A DNA stretch of 64,000 nucleotides, from NCBI GenBank assembly GCA_019055375.1, contig JAHQIW010006155.1:18836-82835 (forward strand), given 5' to 3'. This DNA is from Parelaphostrongylus tenuis. Lineage: Eukaryota > Nematoda > Chromadorea > Rhabditida > Metastrongylidae. The notes beneath the pieces were generated by a model. It searched no databases. It saw nothing but the letters and a program-made list of their open reading frames with translations, and was not told where the DNA came from. The translations under genes were made by a program, and so were the position numbers. Below are positions 31,160 through 42,526 of the stretch, one piece after another; positions within the stretch are counted from its first letter, which is position 1, and every line of letters begins with the position of its first letter.

Positions 31160-33055
31160 TTGCATAATTTGTCGCATTTGACTGATCTCCTAATACACTG
31201 TGACTGCGAAGTAAACAATCGCTTTTTTCCTACTTTTCTTACATAAAAGTTATACATGCTTCAAATGTATGTGGGTGCTTAGAGTAAATCGTGGTTTCCG
31301 AAAAGAAGACGGGTCTCCAATATTTCTTACAGGACGAAGCCCCAATTTTACTACAAAAATCGCTCGCCGCATCATGATTCGCACTGTGCGCAGCGATTTT
31401 TTTGTCATCCTGAACGGGTTAACAGCTTCTTGAATGTGAGTGGTAGCTTAATTTTGGTGAGGGTTTTTGAAAAGATCTTTGAAGAGCACTTGAATAGAGA
31501 AAACAAAGTTGCGTTCTGCATTCCCAGGCTCAGGGTTAAGCTGCATAACGGGTTCATTTGGCGACATAAATTAAGAATAGAGCCCGAGTGCATGCAGCGA
31601 TGGAATGAGGTTTCTTCTCATTTCCAACAATGTGAAATTCTAGCAATTTAGGAGAACTGAAAAGGAATTTTTCGAATAAACGACGAAAATTGGTCTTTTT
31701 GAGCCGGTTTCGAAATCCTTTCGCGCCTCGCGATTCGAGAGATGCGAGCCGAGTATTAAACTAAATTTTTTTAACCGCTACAGCGCACTGAAAAAGTTTT
31801 TGAGGATCGAGACTAGTATAAGAGTCACCGGGATTCATGTTGTCTAACGACTATTGTAAATCCGAAGAAAGCGTAAAAGGCCGTGTCCTTGAAGGTGAAC
31901 TGTTTGAGATAAGGTGCACTGAATGTTCGCACCAATACAACATTATCTTTTGAAAACTGACTTTCCTTTGACCCTGGCATTACCAATTAATATTACATTC
32001 TTTGTTGATTATACCAAGAGAACGAGGTTGTTAAAGAAAAAACTTTATCTGGCTACTGTTTTTAACGTTAGAAGAAGGCAGAGTGTGGGAGCAAGAAGGC
32101 AGAACGCCATCCGAAAAAAGTCTTTCTCTATCCATCTCGCGCTATTGGCTAGTCAGCAAAGAAAGTACAACGTTATCTATCTAGACCGTACATAAAAACA
32201 TTATAAAACATAAAAGTACCGCATTGAAGAAAACAAACGTAATCCGACAAGTAAACATCCGCAAACATAATGAAAAATCAGAGACATAGAATATACGAGG
32301 AAGTGTTGCTTCGTTGAACAAAACTTGTGGGCGCACTGTTCATAGGAAATTTACCGCTTCAACAAACAAAGCACCTTAGCCGTAATTTCAACCATCACAA
32401 GACACTAGATTGAATAAAACACATTGTAGGGCCAAAGCTAATAACTGGAATAGTTCATCTGAGTGACACCCACTCCACTGACCACAGTGGGGTAGCAAAT
32501 ACAGGGATATCGTTAATCAACTGGAACTCCGGCTACTATAATAAGTTTGTTACTGTAATGATGATTTAGTGAAAAATGTGGTGCCGACTTCGTTGCAGAA
32601 GTCGAAGCATCAGATGTAGTAGTTGCGGAAAATATGGTGTCAGGATTTAGTTTGGGTAAGCTTTCACGTGAAAGTTTTGATAGTTGCCTCTGTGTCGAGC
32701 TATATGCATTTTGTTTAGTCAGTTCAAAAGTTCGAGTTTCACTAAGCCTTGGCTTGAATGTAAAAAGTATCTTATAGACAGGTTCTCTTATGAATAAAAT
32801 CTTTGCGCGCTTGGTAGTTGATTTTCCAACTTGGGTGGGTTACGTCTTAGCGACTTCACCTTTGTCAGAGCATAGACGACGTACTAGATCAAACCATACT
32901 CAATCATTAGGCTAATGCTTTGTTCATTTGGCAAGAAATGTTATCGAAATCCAAACAATAATGTCCTTCGGAGCACTACTTCTGAGTTCATTTCATGCGC
33001 ACCAATTGAGCACTGATACGAATTATGGCACCGAACATCAATAAAAGCTTACAAG
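31160..33055. other. unassigned AT-rich region
   Basis: Open frames such as 31430-31651 and 31923-32195 show no family signature or conserved context, and I do not support them as genes. Confidence 0.4.
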
Positions 33056-33059
33056 GGAG

Positions 33060-33650
33060 TAGAGAAGAGTGAGATGTCATTACGTTGGCTTGATAAATAG
33101 CCATATCAAATGGCTGAGAGAACAGCCATTAACATTGGGGCAGAAAGAGTTCGACTCATAATGAGAACAATAGTACTCAGACCCAAATGAGAAGATAGCT
33201 TAAAAACTACTTTTTCTATTAAGCGAAGTAAGCGTCTCTCAAATAGCTTGTACTGGAAACTCTGTTGAAATTGAAGAAGCTCTACCCAAAACATATCACC
33301 GGCATTTGGATCGGAACCATTCGTGCGAGCGTACGAGTGAAACAAGAGGCTGTGCGATATGTCCTAACGGTAGAGTAAAAAAAAAACTGAGTGAATTCAG
33401 GAAACTGAATGTGACATGTAGGGAATGGTATACTGAACCCTAACCTTTTGTGAGATATGAGGTGACGAATACATTGGTGAAACGAGAAAGGTAAGAGCAC
33501 CTAAATGGACAGTCAACATTTGTCAAAGTACTGCTTCAAACGCACATAGGACAAAATGCTATAAGGTGACAACTCTGGGGTCTAGTGAGAATCTTGAAAC
33601 TAAGAACAGCGGCGTGAAAAGCGAAGCCTCTTGAATAAATTTGAAAGTTT
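33060..33650 (+). mobile_element. PLE linker and GIY-YIG fragment
   Basis: AATAGCCATATCAAATGGCT matches the IAISNGY linker segment of the 57.6-kb PLE. Near 33440-33500, YC.P..., VTNTLVKRE in one frame and DEYIGETRK in another are the GIY-YIG motif. It is broken by frameshifts. Confidence 0.6.
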
Positions 33651-33659
33651 AGAAATATA

Positions 33660-36150
33660 GGTTTACTCTCCTACGTAGGTAGTTAAACGGTAGGTTTGAT
33701 ACAATTACGGACATAGACTAATCCATAATTTTTACGGACATAGATTTTTTAATGGATCGTCACCAAATGTAGGAAAAGACCTAGGGTAGTTTGTATCCTT
33801 TTTCGCTACTTTCCCGCTATCCGTACTCTGTCTCGGCACCCTAAAGACAATATTTTTTCGGTCTTTTTTTTTTGAACAATAAGCACTAGATAGCTTAAAT
33901 CGAAAAATTTTGATGACCCATTTCACTTCCGAAAAAGCTTAATTACTGCGCCGAAAAGGAAAAAGTGAAATCTTGTTCTTATTTGAACATTTCTCGTTGA
34001 ACAAAGCTTCTAGTTTATAATTTCGACAACCAATCGAAGGGCAAGCCCTAGGAACTCAAGAAATATATTTGTAATATATTTTAATATTCGAAAAGATTCC
34101 ATAGTGTGCGGTTTCAGCCGAAAGAAAAGTGGGTTCCCAGTAATGAATTATTTCCAATATTCACACCCTGTTTCGACCCTTCAGAGAAGTTGTATTTTTT
34201 GGTAGCTTCAGCGTCTAGGTAGTTATTGCATAATGTAAACCAAAAGAATTTGAGTGACTATTTTATTATTCAAATGGTTTCACTATCGCGCTGATGTAAA
34301 AAAAAATGTTGTTGCTCATTCGACTATTTCTCGCTCTACAAAGCAATTTTTTTCGGATTTTCAAAGATGGTCGGCAGATCAAATTTTAGCCATTCTGGCA
34401 ATGACTTTAGTTTTCAAAACAAACCCCCAGTACATTGTAACACCTAGAAAAGGACTGGGTTTTGCACTCGTCGCGCAGGGCCTTGCACTTGGCGTGTCTT
34501 AAGTGGAGAGGTTTTGATAAAACATGCGTGTAACAACGCCAAATGTCTGTGGACCAAACGAAAGCTTTATGAAACGACCTTTCCTACGCACACATTCGGT
34601 TCGTAACACGTCATGTTTTTGTAGCAACATGACCGCGTCTTCTTCACTACTTGGTAAAACGAAAAAGCTCATAATTGAGGATGAAAAACAGCTGAAAATA
34701 ACTATAAGACAATTAGTCAGCACTGAATTGGTGCTTGTTGCGAGACCTTGTTCACAGTAAAAGAATGTTGACTAGGCGCCAATATAGCGAAATCTTATCC
34801 ACTTGCATCCAAAGCTTGGCAACTTAGAGCCGACAGCGTAGCGCGGCACTTAACATTCTTTTGGTAGCTCGCAATAAAGAATTTTTTCATAAATCAAAGT
34901 CGCTATCAGAATCAACAAGATTTTAGCTATTGAATTATAACTGAAACTCTAAACGCAAAGCTCTGCACAGCGAAAAATGTTCGAATGAGAAACAAAATTT
35001 CATTTCTGTTCTTGTGACGCAATGGTACAGCTATATTGAGAACAAAGTTTGGCATTAAAAATTTTGAGATTTGCTCTATTAGGTGATTGTCAAAGTTAGA
35101 AAAGGGCAAAAGTTGCGTTTTTCTTGAGGGATTAAACAAAGGTGCGAATGTAAAAGTGATTCGATCCTGCAAAATTCAATTCCTTTTAACTGTTATAGAG
35201 CACCTGGAAGTCCGTTTCAAAATCCAAGCACATTGCTGGAATTCCGAAGATTTGATCCATCGATCTGCAGTAAAAGCTCTGATGGAGAAGCTTCGGCTAG
35301 CATGAAGTGTATGAATAAAAAACAAAATTCTGCTTTCTGCAGTGCAAAGTAAAGCCTTTTTTAAACAAAGTACACCATTCAAAGTCTTTTGATTTGTGCT
35401 ATCGACTAGTTTCCTCGTCACTTTGAATGACTAGAAAGACCTGTTTCTTAGGTGCCGAAACAGGGTACGGATAACGAAAGGTAGCCTTTTTTCGTTATGA
35501 TAGCAGTTTAATGATGGTAATGCAGTATCTGGATAGAATAAGCAAGGTAGTAGTGGGAGCAGTAGGCAAAATTCAGACCAAGCGAAAGCCAAGCTGAAAG
35601 GTTAATCTGCTTGTATTCAATCAGGGATGAGCGGGATTTTGAAGGCTGATTAGTCTGAGATCTACACTATTAGTTATGACGAGTCATTCATGTCCGAAAG
35701 TAGATTTACATAAACGTGTAAGGTGTAAATGTCTTTCAACGCTCCTTGAGCGCCATAATATAAATAAAAAATGATAGAAGAAACTCTTTGTTGTGTTACT
35801 CAGTTGATTTCATGCCAACAGACAGTGGAACACGAGGGATTTTTGTGATCCGAAATTTTCCATGACAATGCATCGCTTATTTTTTGACCCCTGCGTTACT
35901 CATTCAACACGTTTCCTAAAGCAGTGGCAAGGGGTATTTTCTCCAGCTTCTAACATGGAGAATTCTTTACGCTTATTAAATGTACAAAAATCTTGATTAC
36001 TCAGCTATAAAAGCACAAAAGAATTTCCATCGAATTTTTTCGTTTTCGTTCACTCTATTACTGAGCACCTTTCTTGATGACAAGTGTTTATTGCTTTTAT
36101 AAGGTCAGTTTTCAAGAAAAAAAACACATGTTTTGCTTCTTTCGAGCATT
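33660..36150. other. unassigned AT-rich region
   Basis: No gene or clear element. Small blocks near 34930-35400 resemble the dispersed non-coding repeat (GCAAAACATT-type and CTTTTTTAAACAAAGT-type words), but too weakly to annotate. Confidence 0.4.
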
Positions 36151-36167
36151 TTTCTGCCGACTTCTCG

Positions 36168-37231
36168 TTATGAGGCGGTGGCTGTTGCTGAGAAGAAATG
36201 CGAACTAAGCGGACCCGTTGCCAGTGTTCGAATCGCTCTGTTCACTACATTTTGCCACATCGCTGACGACCAATTCGCCATGACAATATTTGTGGTCTAT
36301 ACAGATATCCTCTTCACAAAGAAGGTATATGAAAAAAAAAACTCTAACCGAAAGGGTTCCTGAAATCGTCAAGTGTTTGGTGGGAACATCTGTTATTGTT
36401 ACCGTCTGCTCTCCTGCTTTACACATCTTTCTCATATTAGTTGTAGTGCAAATTCCCGTCACCGTTTGTTGTCGACTATGATGCAACTCTCTTTCATCTC
36501 GTCCACTGTAACGACATATGACTCTACAAAAACACATTTTTTCACAACAACAAAGAGCTGAGAAAAGTCAAAGAGATGTGCAATTACTTATTCCTTCTCA
36601 TTTTTCAAAACCCTCTAAGTATTTACTTGACACATTTGATACTACTATATCATTTTTGCGGAAACATGAAAAAACTCATTTACAAAATGTCTTTAATTAC
36701 CTTGGTTCTGATTTTTGCGTCACTATGCTATATTTCCCTTATTCTACTATATTTCTGCTCGAATTTTTAAGTGGATTCTAAAATTGGATACCCACACATT
36801 TCCCCTGGACTGACAACTATCTTGCACTGCAGTGGCTTCGTAAGCGATTCTGACTTCAAGCTGACTCAAGATAGCCGAGATTACAGCATCAGGTAGGAGT
36901 GCACTACGAGCTTGACGTTCGAGAACGTCAAAGATCTGGAGAGCGAACTTTTTTCGTAGGCTCAAATAGCTTATTTGGAACTAGTGTTATGCTAAAGATT
37001 TATTGAAAAATTGCAGCTTGCCTCTTACTTTTTATTGGAGTTTGGAAAGAAGAAAAAAGGATTCATTGATTCACAAACTTACTGTTTGCATTACAAAGCG
37101 TGAAACAAATGCCTGAGCTTCACTCATGTCAGCTGCAATTCCAGGGAAACGGGCACGGACACCGACTTCGCTGGAGTAAGCCATGGAAACAGGTAAGGTG
37201 AAGCGGGAAACGTTGAAGGTTCTAGTGCTTG
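36168..37231 (-). pseudogene. secreted nematode protein family, copy C
   Basis: On the minus strand: exon 2 37083-37231 is fully open (STRTFNVSRFTLPVSMAYSS..., SEAQAFVSRFVMQT, then GTAAGT); exon 3 about 36792-36935 (IFDVLERQARSALLPDAVIS, AILSQLEVRIAYE); exon 4 about 36349-36505 (ESCIIV, then a 2-base insertion before VTGICTTTNMRKMC, ending SISGTLS-like TISGTLS); exon 5 36168-36296 (TTNIVMANWSSAMWQNVVNR to TAA). The C-terminal VGGS of copies A and B is replaced by TAS. No signal-peptide exon is present; PLE sequence lies immediately upstream. Exon 2 is the best template for judging the frame breaks in copy A. Confidence 0.75.
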
Positions 37232-37332
37232 CTGCAACGAAGTTTCGCAGTCAATGAATAAAAATTGAATCACTACTCTTTGCTTTTCTTTTTGAGCCTA
37301 TCGCGAGGCTCAAATAATATTTTCAATTTAAG

Positions 37333-38040
37333 CAGGTGACGTTTCGGCGATTTCGCCTTATATAGAGCCTGGGAAAGTTAGGTTGACCATAATCCAGTCA
37401 GCCAACATGCCCATCAAATCACCGACCCCAGAATTTGATCCCACAAAGCACAATAATTAATTTTCGACATACTCGAATGACAGTCTTATATACTGTCTCA
37501 TATAACGTCAAACTACAACGCATTCTTCCCAGCAGTTTATGCTCCCATGGGTAGTGTTTACCTAAAACGCTTCTAAAAATTTTTACTCGTTTTATGGTAG
37601 GGTGATGAGTTGTGCTTCGTAATTTATCCCATTATGAGTCTGTGTCTTATGCATGCCCAGTGTGATGCTTGCTCTTGAGCTATTCCTGCCTTCACCGTAA
37701 TCCTTCACGCAGACATGAAATGGCCTACTCGTTTCACCAATATATCTTTCGGAACACCCTTTACAAAACATTATGTATACTGTACCTATGAGCTTAATCA
37801 CTGTCTCTACCGCTGAGGCATATTTTGCATTTTTGCATTGCACAGAGACAGTGGTATAAAAGCTGCAGCAAAGTAGATAGCGTCTCAGAGTATTTGGTGA
37901 TATTTCAATGATCGTGACCAATTTCCAAGCCTGCCTTCTCAAAGAACTCATGAGCTTTGATAAGTGAGTGTAATATTGAACACCTTGGTAATCGAAATCC
38001 AGTTGGGAAGTGTTGAATCACTTTGAACCTGCTACTTTTG
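37333..38040 (-). mobile_element. PLE 3' part, minus strand
   Basis: An open segment (37951-37592) reads IEISPNTLRRYLLCCSFYTT, then GTVYIMFCKGCSERYIGETS, the GIY-YIG domain with both motifs intact. The catalytic Arg region is altered (RPFHVCVKDY). Downstream, at the 3' end, lies the beta relic 37336-37371. Confidence 0.75.
37336..37371 (-). ncRNA. beta hammerhead relic, stem II perfect
   Basis: On the minus strand: GGCT, CTATATA (core lost), A, GGCG-AAAT-CGCC, GAA, ACGT, C, ACC. Stem II, GAAA and stem III are kept while the CTGANGA half has decayed. Confidence 0.6.
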
Positions 38041-38249
38041 CGACTTCGACGGATTCATTGCTTGATTTGCGGTATCTTTTGAGAAAAAGTTCGAAAGTTA
38101 TAATCGCAAATTGAGCAGTGAATGGATTTAAGTTGCAAACGCGGCAGATTTTAAACCATTCAATATTTGGAAATTGGAAATCCAATCATCTACATGCCAC
38201 TTTTCCCACCCTCCCCTTTTATACATATGAAAACACGCAGTATCCACTG

Positions 38250-38910
38250 ATGATCTTTATCTAACAGTCCATCAATATTTGAGGCTAAGCCTATTATCGG
38301 CTCTGTAGGCAGACTGTCGTATGGAATAGCATGGTTTCTAACGTTGATAACGTCCCAATTACTTAGACACGATACAGCTCATCTCATAAACACTTAGATG
38401 TTGTTGAATTGCACGCAACGCACAGCCCAATAGCGTGTGCGGTGATGAAGTCATTGGACGTGACGCTGTCCATGCCATCGTGTCGAAAGACTCTGCATTA
38501 CAATCCATCTACGAGTTTCTTTAACAGCATCAAAGAGCGACAGACATGCATGGCTTGTCGATTCGACAACTTACAGCTATTTCAAAGGAATCTGACTAAA
38601 CTTCTTAATTTATAGATGGTCGCAGAAGTAATTCGCGCAACTGAGGGCTGACATTGGGATAGCGACCGGCACCCTGTTTGGCTGCTGCATTTATATCTAA
38701 GGTGGAAATCGTAGTGATTGATCTTCTACCATTAATTATCTGTAGATGTATAGATAATTGTTTGGTTATCTTCACCAAGCGAGACATATGCACCAAATGT
38801 TATAGATTGCTGACTGACCAGTCAGACTACATAAAATTTATCCAATACCACCGTAAGATATGTTGTATAAAAAATCCATTCCGTTTTGGTTTATTCATAT
38901 GACTTCTAAG
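38250..38910 (+). mobile_element. PLE reverse-transcriptase fragment
   Basis: Pieces in different frames, in order: PIIGSVGRLSYGIAWFLTL (the PLE segment before motif A), VMKSLDVTLSM (motif A, Asp kept), and ICRCIDNCLVIFTKRD (motif C, where YxDD has become CIDN) followed by SDYIKFI. The loss of the second Asp and the frame breaks make it inactive. Confidence 0.75.
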
Positions 38911-39049
38911 TCCTTTTCTGTTAGAGGACGACAAATGAAGAAAATGTCCCTTTTAGCTGACAAAGATTTTTCATTGCATTTAACTAATCATCCGAATACT
39001 TAAATCTCCAATTACTACGCTACGTGGCCATTTTTTCAAAGTTCATTTT

Positions 39050-39620
39050 TCAGAGTACTACTTAAGGAAAACATTTGTGTTTCACATATGCGCTTTCTCG
39101 CAGCAAAAAGCCCTTCCTTTAGACTATCAGTAACCATTCAGCAGCGTAGGTTCGTAAGAATCCAACTCTGTGTTTATTTCATGAAAAGATAGTTTGCTGC
39201 AGTGTAACAGAAAGATGAGATCAAGTTTCACATCTTCGGCGAGCTTGTTTGCCGGCTAATCTAAGCTTAGCGTGTGTATTGCCGTTGATTAGATGCGGAG
39301 GCCCGGCATCGACCAATCAAAGTTCGTTTTCGCGTCAAATGTAAAGGCGAATTTTTCCACTCAATCAAGATTTTTTTCTCCGCTTCAAAAGAAACACCGA
39401 AGTAAACATATGACTCTGATACTATAAGATTTCCTCTACACGTTGATATGCCTTTCGTGAATCCAGAGAAGCAGTTGTAGAATTGCGCAACTTTTGTAGA
39501 ACATAATTTTGATTTGTATTTTATAGCGTTATAGAAGGGTGTTTTTAAAAGCGTCTACGTAGCGCCACAAAGCTTTCTCATGATTACCAGCACTCTTATG
39601 AAAAGCTCTTATCCAATGAA
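39050..39620 (+). repeat. dispersed non-coding repeat
   Basis: TTTGTGTTTCACATATGCGC, GACTATCAGTAACCATTCA, AGAACATAATTTTGATTTGT, TAGAAGGGTGTTTTTAAAAG and ACTCTTATGAAAAGCTCTTA are shared with the other copies of this family. Confidence 0.6.
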
Positions 39621-39984
39621 AGGGGTCGTTTCTTCATTCATCGCTCTTTAACAGAGAAAAAAACTATTCTTGCAAACAAACTTGCATGGTTTTGGTATCG
39701 GTTAATGGCGCATTTCCTTGTAAGCAATTTGGTATACAACTTGCTCACACTTTCTTTGGAATGAACCTGTCTTGAGAAGAAATTTACTAGGAAATCATTT
39801 TATTTGACCGCCTATTGCGGTTTATGATATTCCAATAAACCCAATGATGTGGGGAGGTGTGCAAAGAAAAAATTCATTTGCTAATCATGCACGAATGACG
39901 CGTAGGAGAAAACTGCTAGTGAAGCAGTCAGTCAACCATCTCAAGGATAGCTTGGCGGTCAACTTTCTACGAATCGCTATGTGT

Positions 39985-40118
39985 TTGATGCACTAAAGTC
40001 TGGGTTCGGTGATTTTTTTCTAATGAAGTAATGAAGATGTTTGACTAACTGGGTTGTGGCCAACCTGATCTTTCCAGGCTCTGAAGCAGGCGATGCCGCC
40101 AAAACATTTATTGTTGAA
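39985..40118 (+). mobile_element. PLE 3'-terminal fragment
   Basis: GATGCACTAAAGTCTGGGTT, GGTGATTTTTTTCTAATGAA, GACTAACTGGGTTGTGGCC and CTGATCTTTCCAGGCT match PLE 3' regions at 17.9, 19.5 and 52.8 kb. It ends in the beta motif 40077-40112. Confidence 0.65.
40077..40112 (+). ncRNA. beta hammerhead, two core changes
   Basis: GGCT, CTGAAGC, A, GGCGATGCCGCC, AAA, ACAT. A9 is changed to C and G12 to A. Probably inactive. Confidence 0.55.
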
Positions 40119-40384
40119 ATTCATAGTATTATTAGAATCTTGTGATAAGCTCAATAAGGTACAAGAGAATGTTGAAGAATACTGAGGCTGAGAGATAGCC
40201 AGTCTTGGGGCTTTGAATAGTCCTTTGGGATTATTTTCCAATTTTGTTGGAGATTCACAGCTGTTATACGTAAGTATTAGGAATATGATATCACTTGAGT
40301 GCTGATGTTATTCTATATATCGAATGTACAAATATGTCTTGGCCGTTCTTTCTTCTGCTGTAATAATAGTGGAAATAAAGCTAA

Positions 40385-40679
40385 AAAAGGATAAAGCTTC
40401 TGGCTTTGATAGAACTCTGGGGGATGCTCCATGCATTCGTCATCAATTTTCAACATCGTTTGAGGTGACTGAATATATATCTGGTCTTTACAATGAATGT
40501 GGTGGCCTCTCGCTGTACCGAATCAGTGTTGATTATCCTCGCAAACAAGTCTGAGACCTGACATCGATTTACCTACATTGGAGGGATTGATGACTTGGTG
40601 AGACATAAGCGCGAGATCCAATGATTGACCTCGTGTGTTACGCAAAATACATCAAGCCACTGCGCCACATGCGCTCTTA
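40385..40679 (-). mobile_element. SINE family 1, minus strand
   Basis: Body blocks GGGATGCTCCATGCATTCGT, GTTTGAGGTGACTGAATATA and CTTTACAATGAATG, and the reversed tRNA-like head CCACTGCGCCACATGCGCTC at its right end. The B box is diverged (sense CATTGGATCTC). Confidence 0.8.
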
Positions 40680-40782
40680 GTAGAAATAAAGATTTTGAAA
40701 TTTGTTTTTCATGAAAGTACCTCAAAAACGCTATCTATTCGCATGTTATTTACGCACAAATATTTTGAATGATATTTTTATA

Positions 40783-40822
40783 GAACTCTGAAGACGACGA
40801 CTTCTATGCCCAAGAACGCCAT
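40783..40822 (+). ncRNA. beta hammerhead relic
   Basis: AACT, CTGAAGA, CGACGACTTCTATGCC, CAAGAACGCC. Only the CTGANGA half and the general layout remain. Confidence 0.35.
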
Positions 40823-40900
40823 CTGCGGAAACTTTACAGATTCAAAATAAAAAGTTCGGCTTTCTACAAACCTCGGCATAAATAATTGATATATGGAAAT

Positions 40901-41140
40901 CGAGAAAACTTATCTTGATTAACTGACACGAGGTTGGTAAGTTAGTCGTAGTAATTCGGGTGACGTTTCGGCGACCCGCCTTCTTCACTGCCTGGGCATA
41001 TGTAGTTTTAGGGTAATATATTGTGATAAGACTAAGACTACATAAGCCCAGGTTCTGAAAAAGGCGGGTCGCCGAAACGTCACCCGAATTACTACGACTA
41101 TTTTACCAGCCTCATCAACTAATCAAGATAAATTTTCTCG
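40901..41140. repeat. palindrome of two beta ribozyme units, head to head
   Basis: Left arm 40901-41006 and right arm 41037-41140 are inverted copies around a 30-base centre. Each arm carries a beta motif: minus at 40959-40995 (GTGAAGA, so C3 to G) and plus at 41050-41085 (CTGAAAA, so G8 to A). Stem II GGCGGGTCGCC, GAA and ACGT are unchanged in both. As RNA or single-stranded DNA the arms would fold into a long hairpin. Confidence 0.85.
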
Positions 41141-41149
41141 ACATTCCTT

Positions 41150-41345
41150 ATAGTCTGCAAGAACGTTTAGAGCCTTATCGAAGTTGTCGCATCAGGGCTA
41201 TGCACGTGTTTTGGAGGTGTCTCCTCTTCATCAGTAGCCCTCGTCTCACAATGAGCTTTAGCAGGGAAGGAAGACCTATGTGATGATAGCACAGCGTACA
41301 ATGTCATAGTGTTATCACTATATTTTAGTCGAATGATTGCGGCTG
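41150..41345 (-). mobile_element. delta hammerhead element, minus strand
   Basis: On the minus strand: CAGCCGCAATCATTCGACTA, ATGACATTGTACGCTGTGCT, ATCATCACATAGG, the ribozyme 41195-41240, then ACAACTTCGATAAGGCTCTA, a tail also found at 54750-54770. Confidence 0.65.
41195..41240 (-). ncRNA. delta hammerhead ribozyme, stems intact
   Basis: On the minus strand: stem I GGGCTA; CTGATGA; stem II AGAGG-AGACA-CCTCC; AAA (G12 changed to A); ACACGTGC (U16.1 changed to C); A; stem I TAGCCC. Stem I is a perfect 6-bp match and stem II has four pairs, so the fold is clear, but two core substitutions should stop cleavage. Confidence 0.7.
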
Positions 41346-41581
41346 GTAGACTAAATTGATCCGCCTCCTTGAGTTTCTTTCAACCTCACTATAAACATTC
41401 TTACAGATTATACTGATTGTTTATAGCAAAGCCAAGAACAGTCTATAAGGCGGATCAATATACAGGTTTATTAGGCAAAACTACCTTCCGTTTCGAGTGT
41501 TTCTTGAGATCACGCTCAAACTTCAATATGCGTGATAGTTATTTCAAGTCATACATGAATTCCATCATGAGCACTGACACA

Positions 41582-41625
41582 GTACAATATGCGTGTTCCG
41601 GCCTTGACAGCCTCATCAGTCGGAC
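41582..41625 (-). ncRNA. alpha hammerhead relic
   Basis: On the minus strand CTGATGA and stem II GGC-TGTCAA-GGCC-like pairing are kept; the GAAAC half reads GGAACACGC and stem I no longer pairs. Confidence 0.5.
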
Positions 41626-41845
41626 AGCACTCTTCGTCTTATCCAATCTTCTCGGGGGCCCCTACATGCTTTTATGTAGAATAGGCAATAACAAACGATT
41701 TACACGTGCCACCATGCGAAAGAAATGGTCACATGGGCACTGTTGTACAGTCGATTGCTCTTGGCTGGTAATCGCGAAATATAATAACTTTCGTTTCGAG
41801 TCTTTCTCAATAACACTTTCAGATCTCGATATGTCGGAAGACCCC

Positions 41846-41892
41846 GTGCAACTGACGAAGCTGAAAAGCCGAGGCATGTGCATTGCATTGCA
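41846..41892 (+). ncRNA. alpha hammerhead relic with GAAA tetraloop
   Basis: GTGCAA, CTGACGA, AGCT-GAAA-AGCC, GAGGCATGTGC, ATTGCATTGCAC. The first core half is intact; GAAAC is GAGGC. A 5-base duplication (CATTG) sits in the 3' stem I strand. Confidence 0.55.
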
Positions 41893-42526
41893 CGAGTGCC
41901 CATAACATACCACATGCATGGTCCAGCAATAAATACCAGGCACAACCAAAATTAGTTGAAATAGACTGCTTTGAGCTCTTCAAAGCACCTTCTTACAAAT
42001 TTTTTGGTATCGACTTTTTATTTTGGCATCCACGGATCTTCTTCTTTGAGGGATCCCGCTCAGTCAGTCGCGATCGCACGTGGCGCGTCTCCAGGTGGTG
42101 CATAGGGAAACTCAACGTAAACCAAAAGCGACCACATGCTTCAGAGACGGGTGGATTCTGGAGAGCTCCCTGCTTCTGCTACGCCAATTTGACAAAACTC
42201 TATTTCAGCGAATCAAGTAGGCCAAAAGCCTGCAATCAAGCGGCTGGGAAGTACATGGAAGGCGGTTAGGAGTCACTTCTAGCAAATAAGCTTTTCCCAT
42301 TTCTCCTTGAGAGACTGGCAAGCTACTCGCGAGTACCCAGCCCCCACGTTTAGAGCCTAGCAAGCTAAACGTTGGATATCAAAATGCTAAAAGCAGTAAC
42401 AAATATGGGCCTCATTCACCTAAACCGAAGGAATTCCTGGTACAGCAGCGCCAGGTAGGACGAGTACGGAGAGGCTGCTAGAATCTCAGGGAGAAAACTA
42501 GGCTGCTGAAATCAAAATGGGCTAAA

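Larger units (their letters stand above)
41485..41935. mobile_element. alpha elements, head-to-head pair
   Basis: The minus unit occupies the left part (TTCCGTTTCGAGTGTTTCTT, ATCACGCTCAAACTTCAATA) with a ribozyme at 41582-41625. The plus unit on the right has its ribozyme at 41846-41892 and ends CCACATGCATGG. Body block CAGTCGATTGCTCTTGGCTG lies between them. Confidence 0.7.

Noticed and set aside
41354..41460. Short inverted repeat ATTGATCCGCC / GGCGGATCAAT
   Set aside because: Only 11 bp with no flanking duplication or element signature; may be chance or a relic of the complex insertion.
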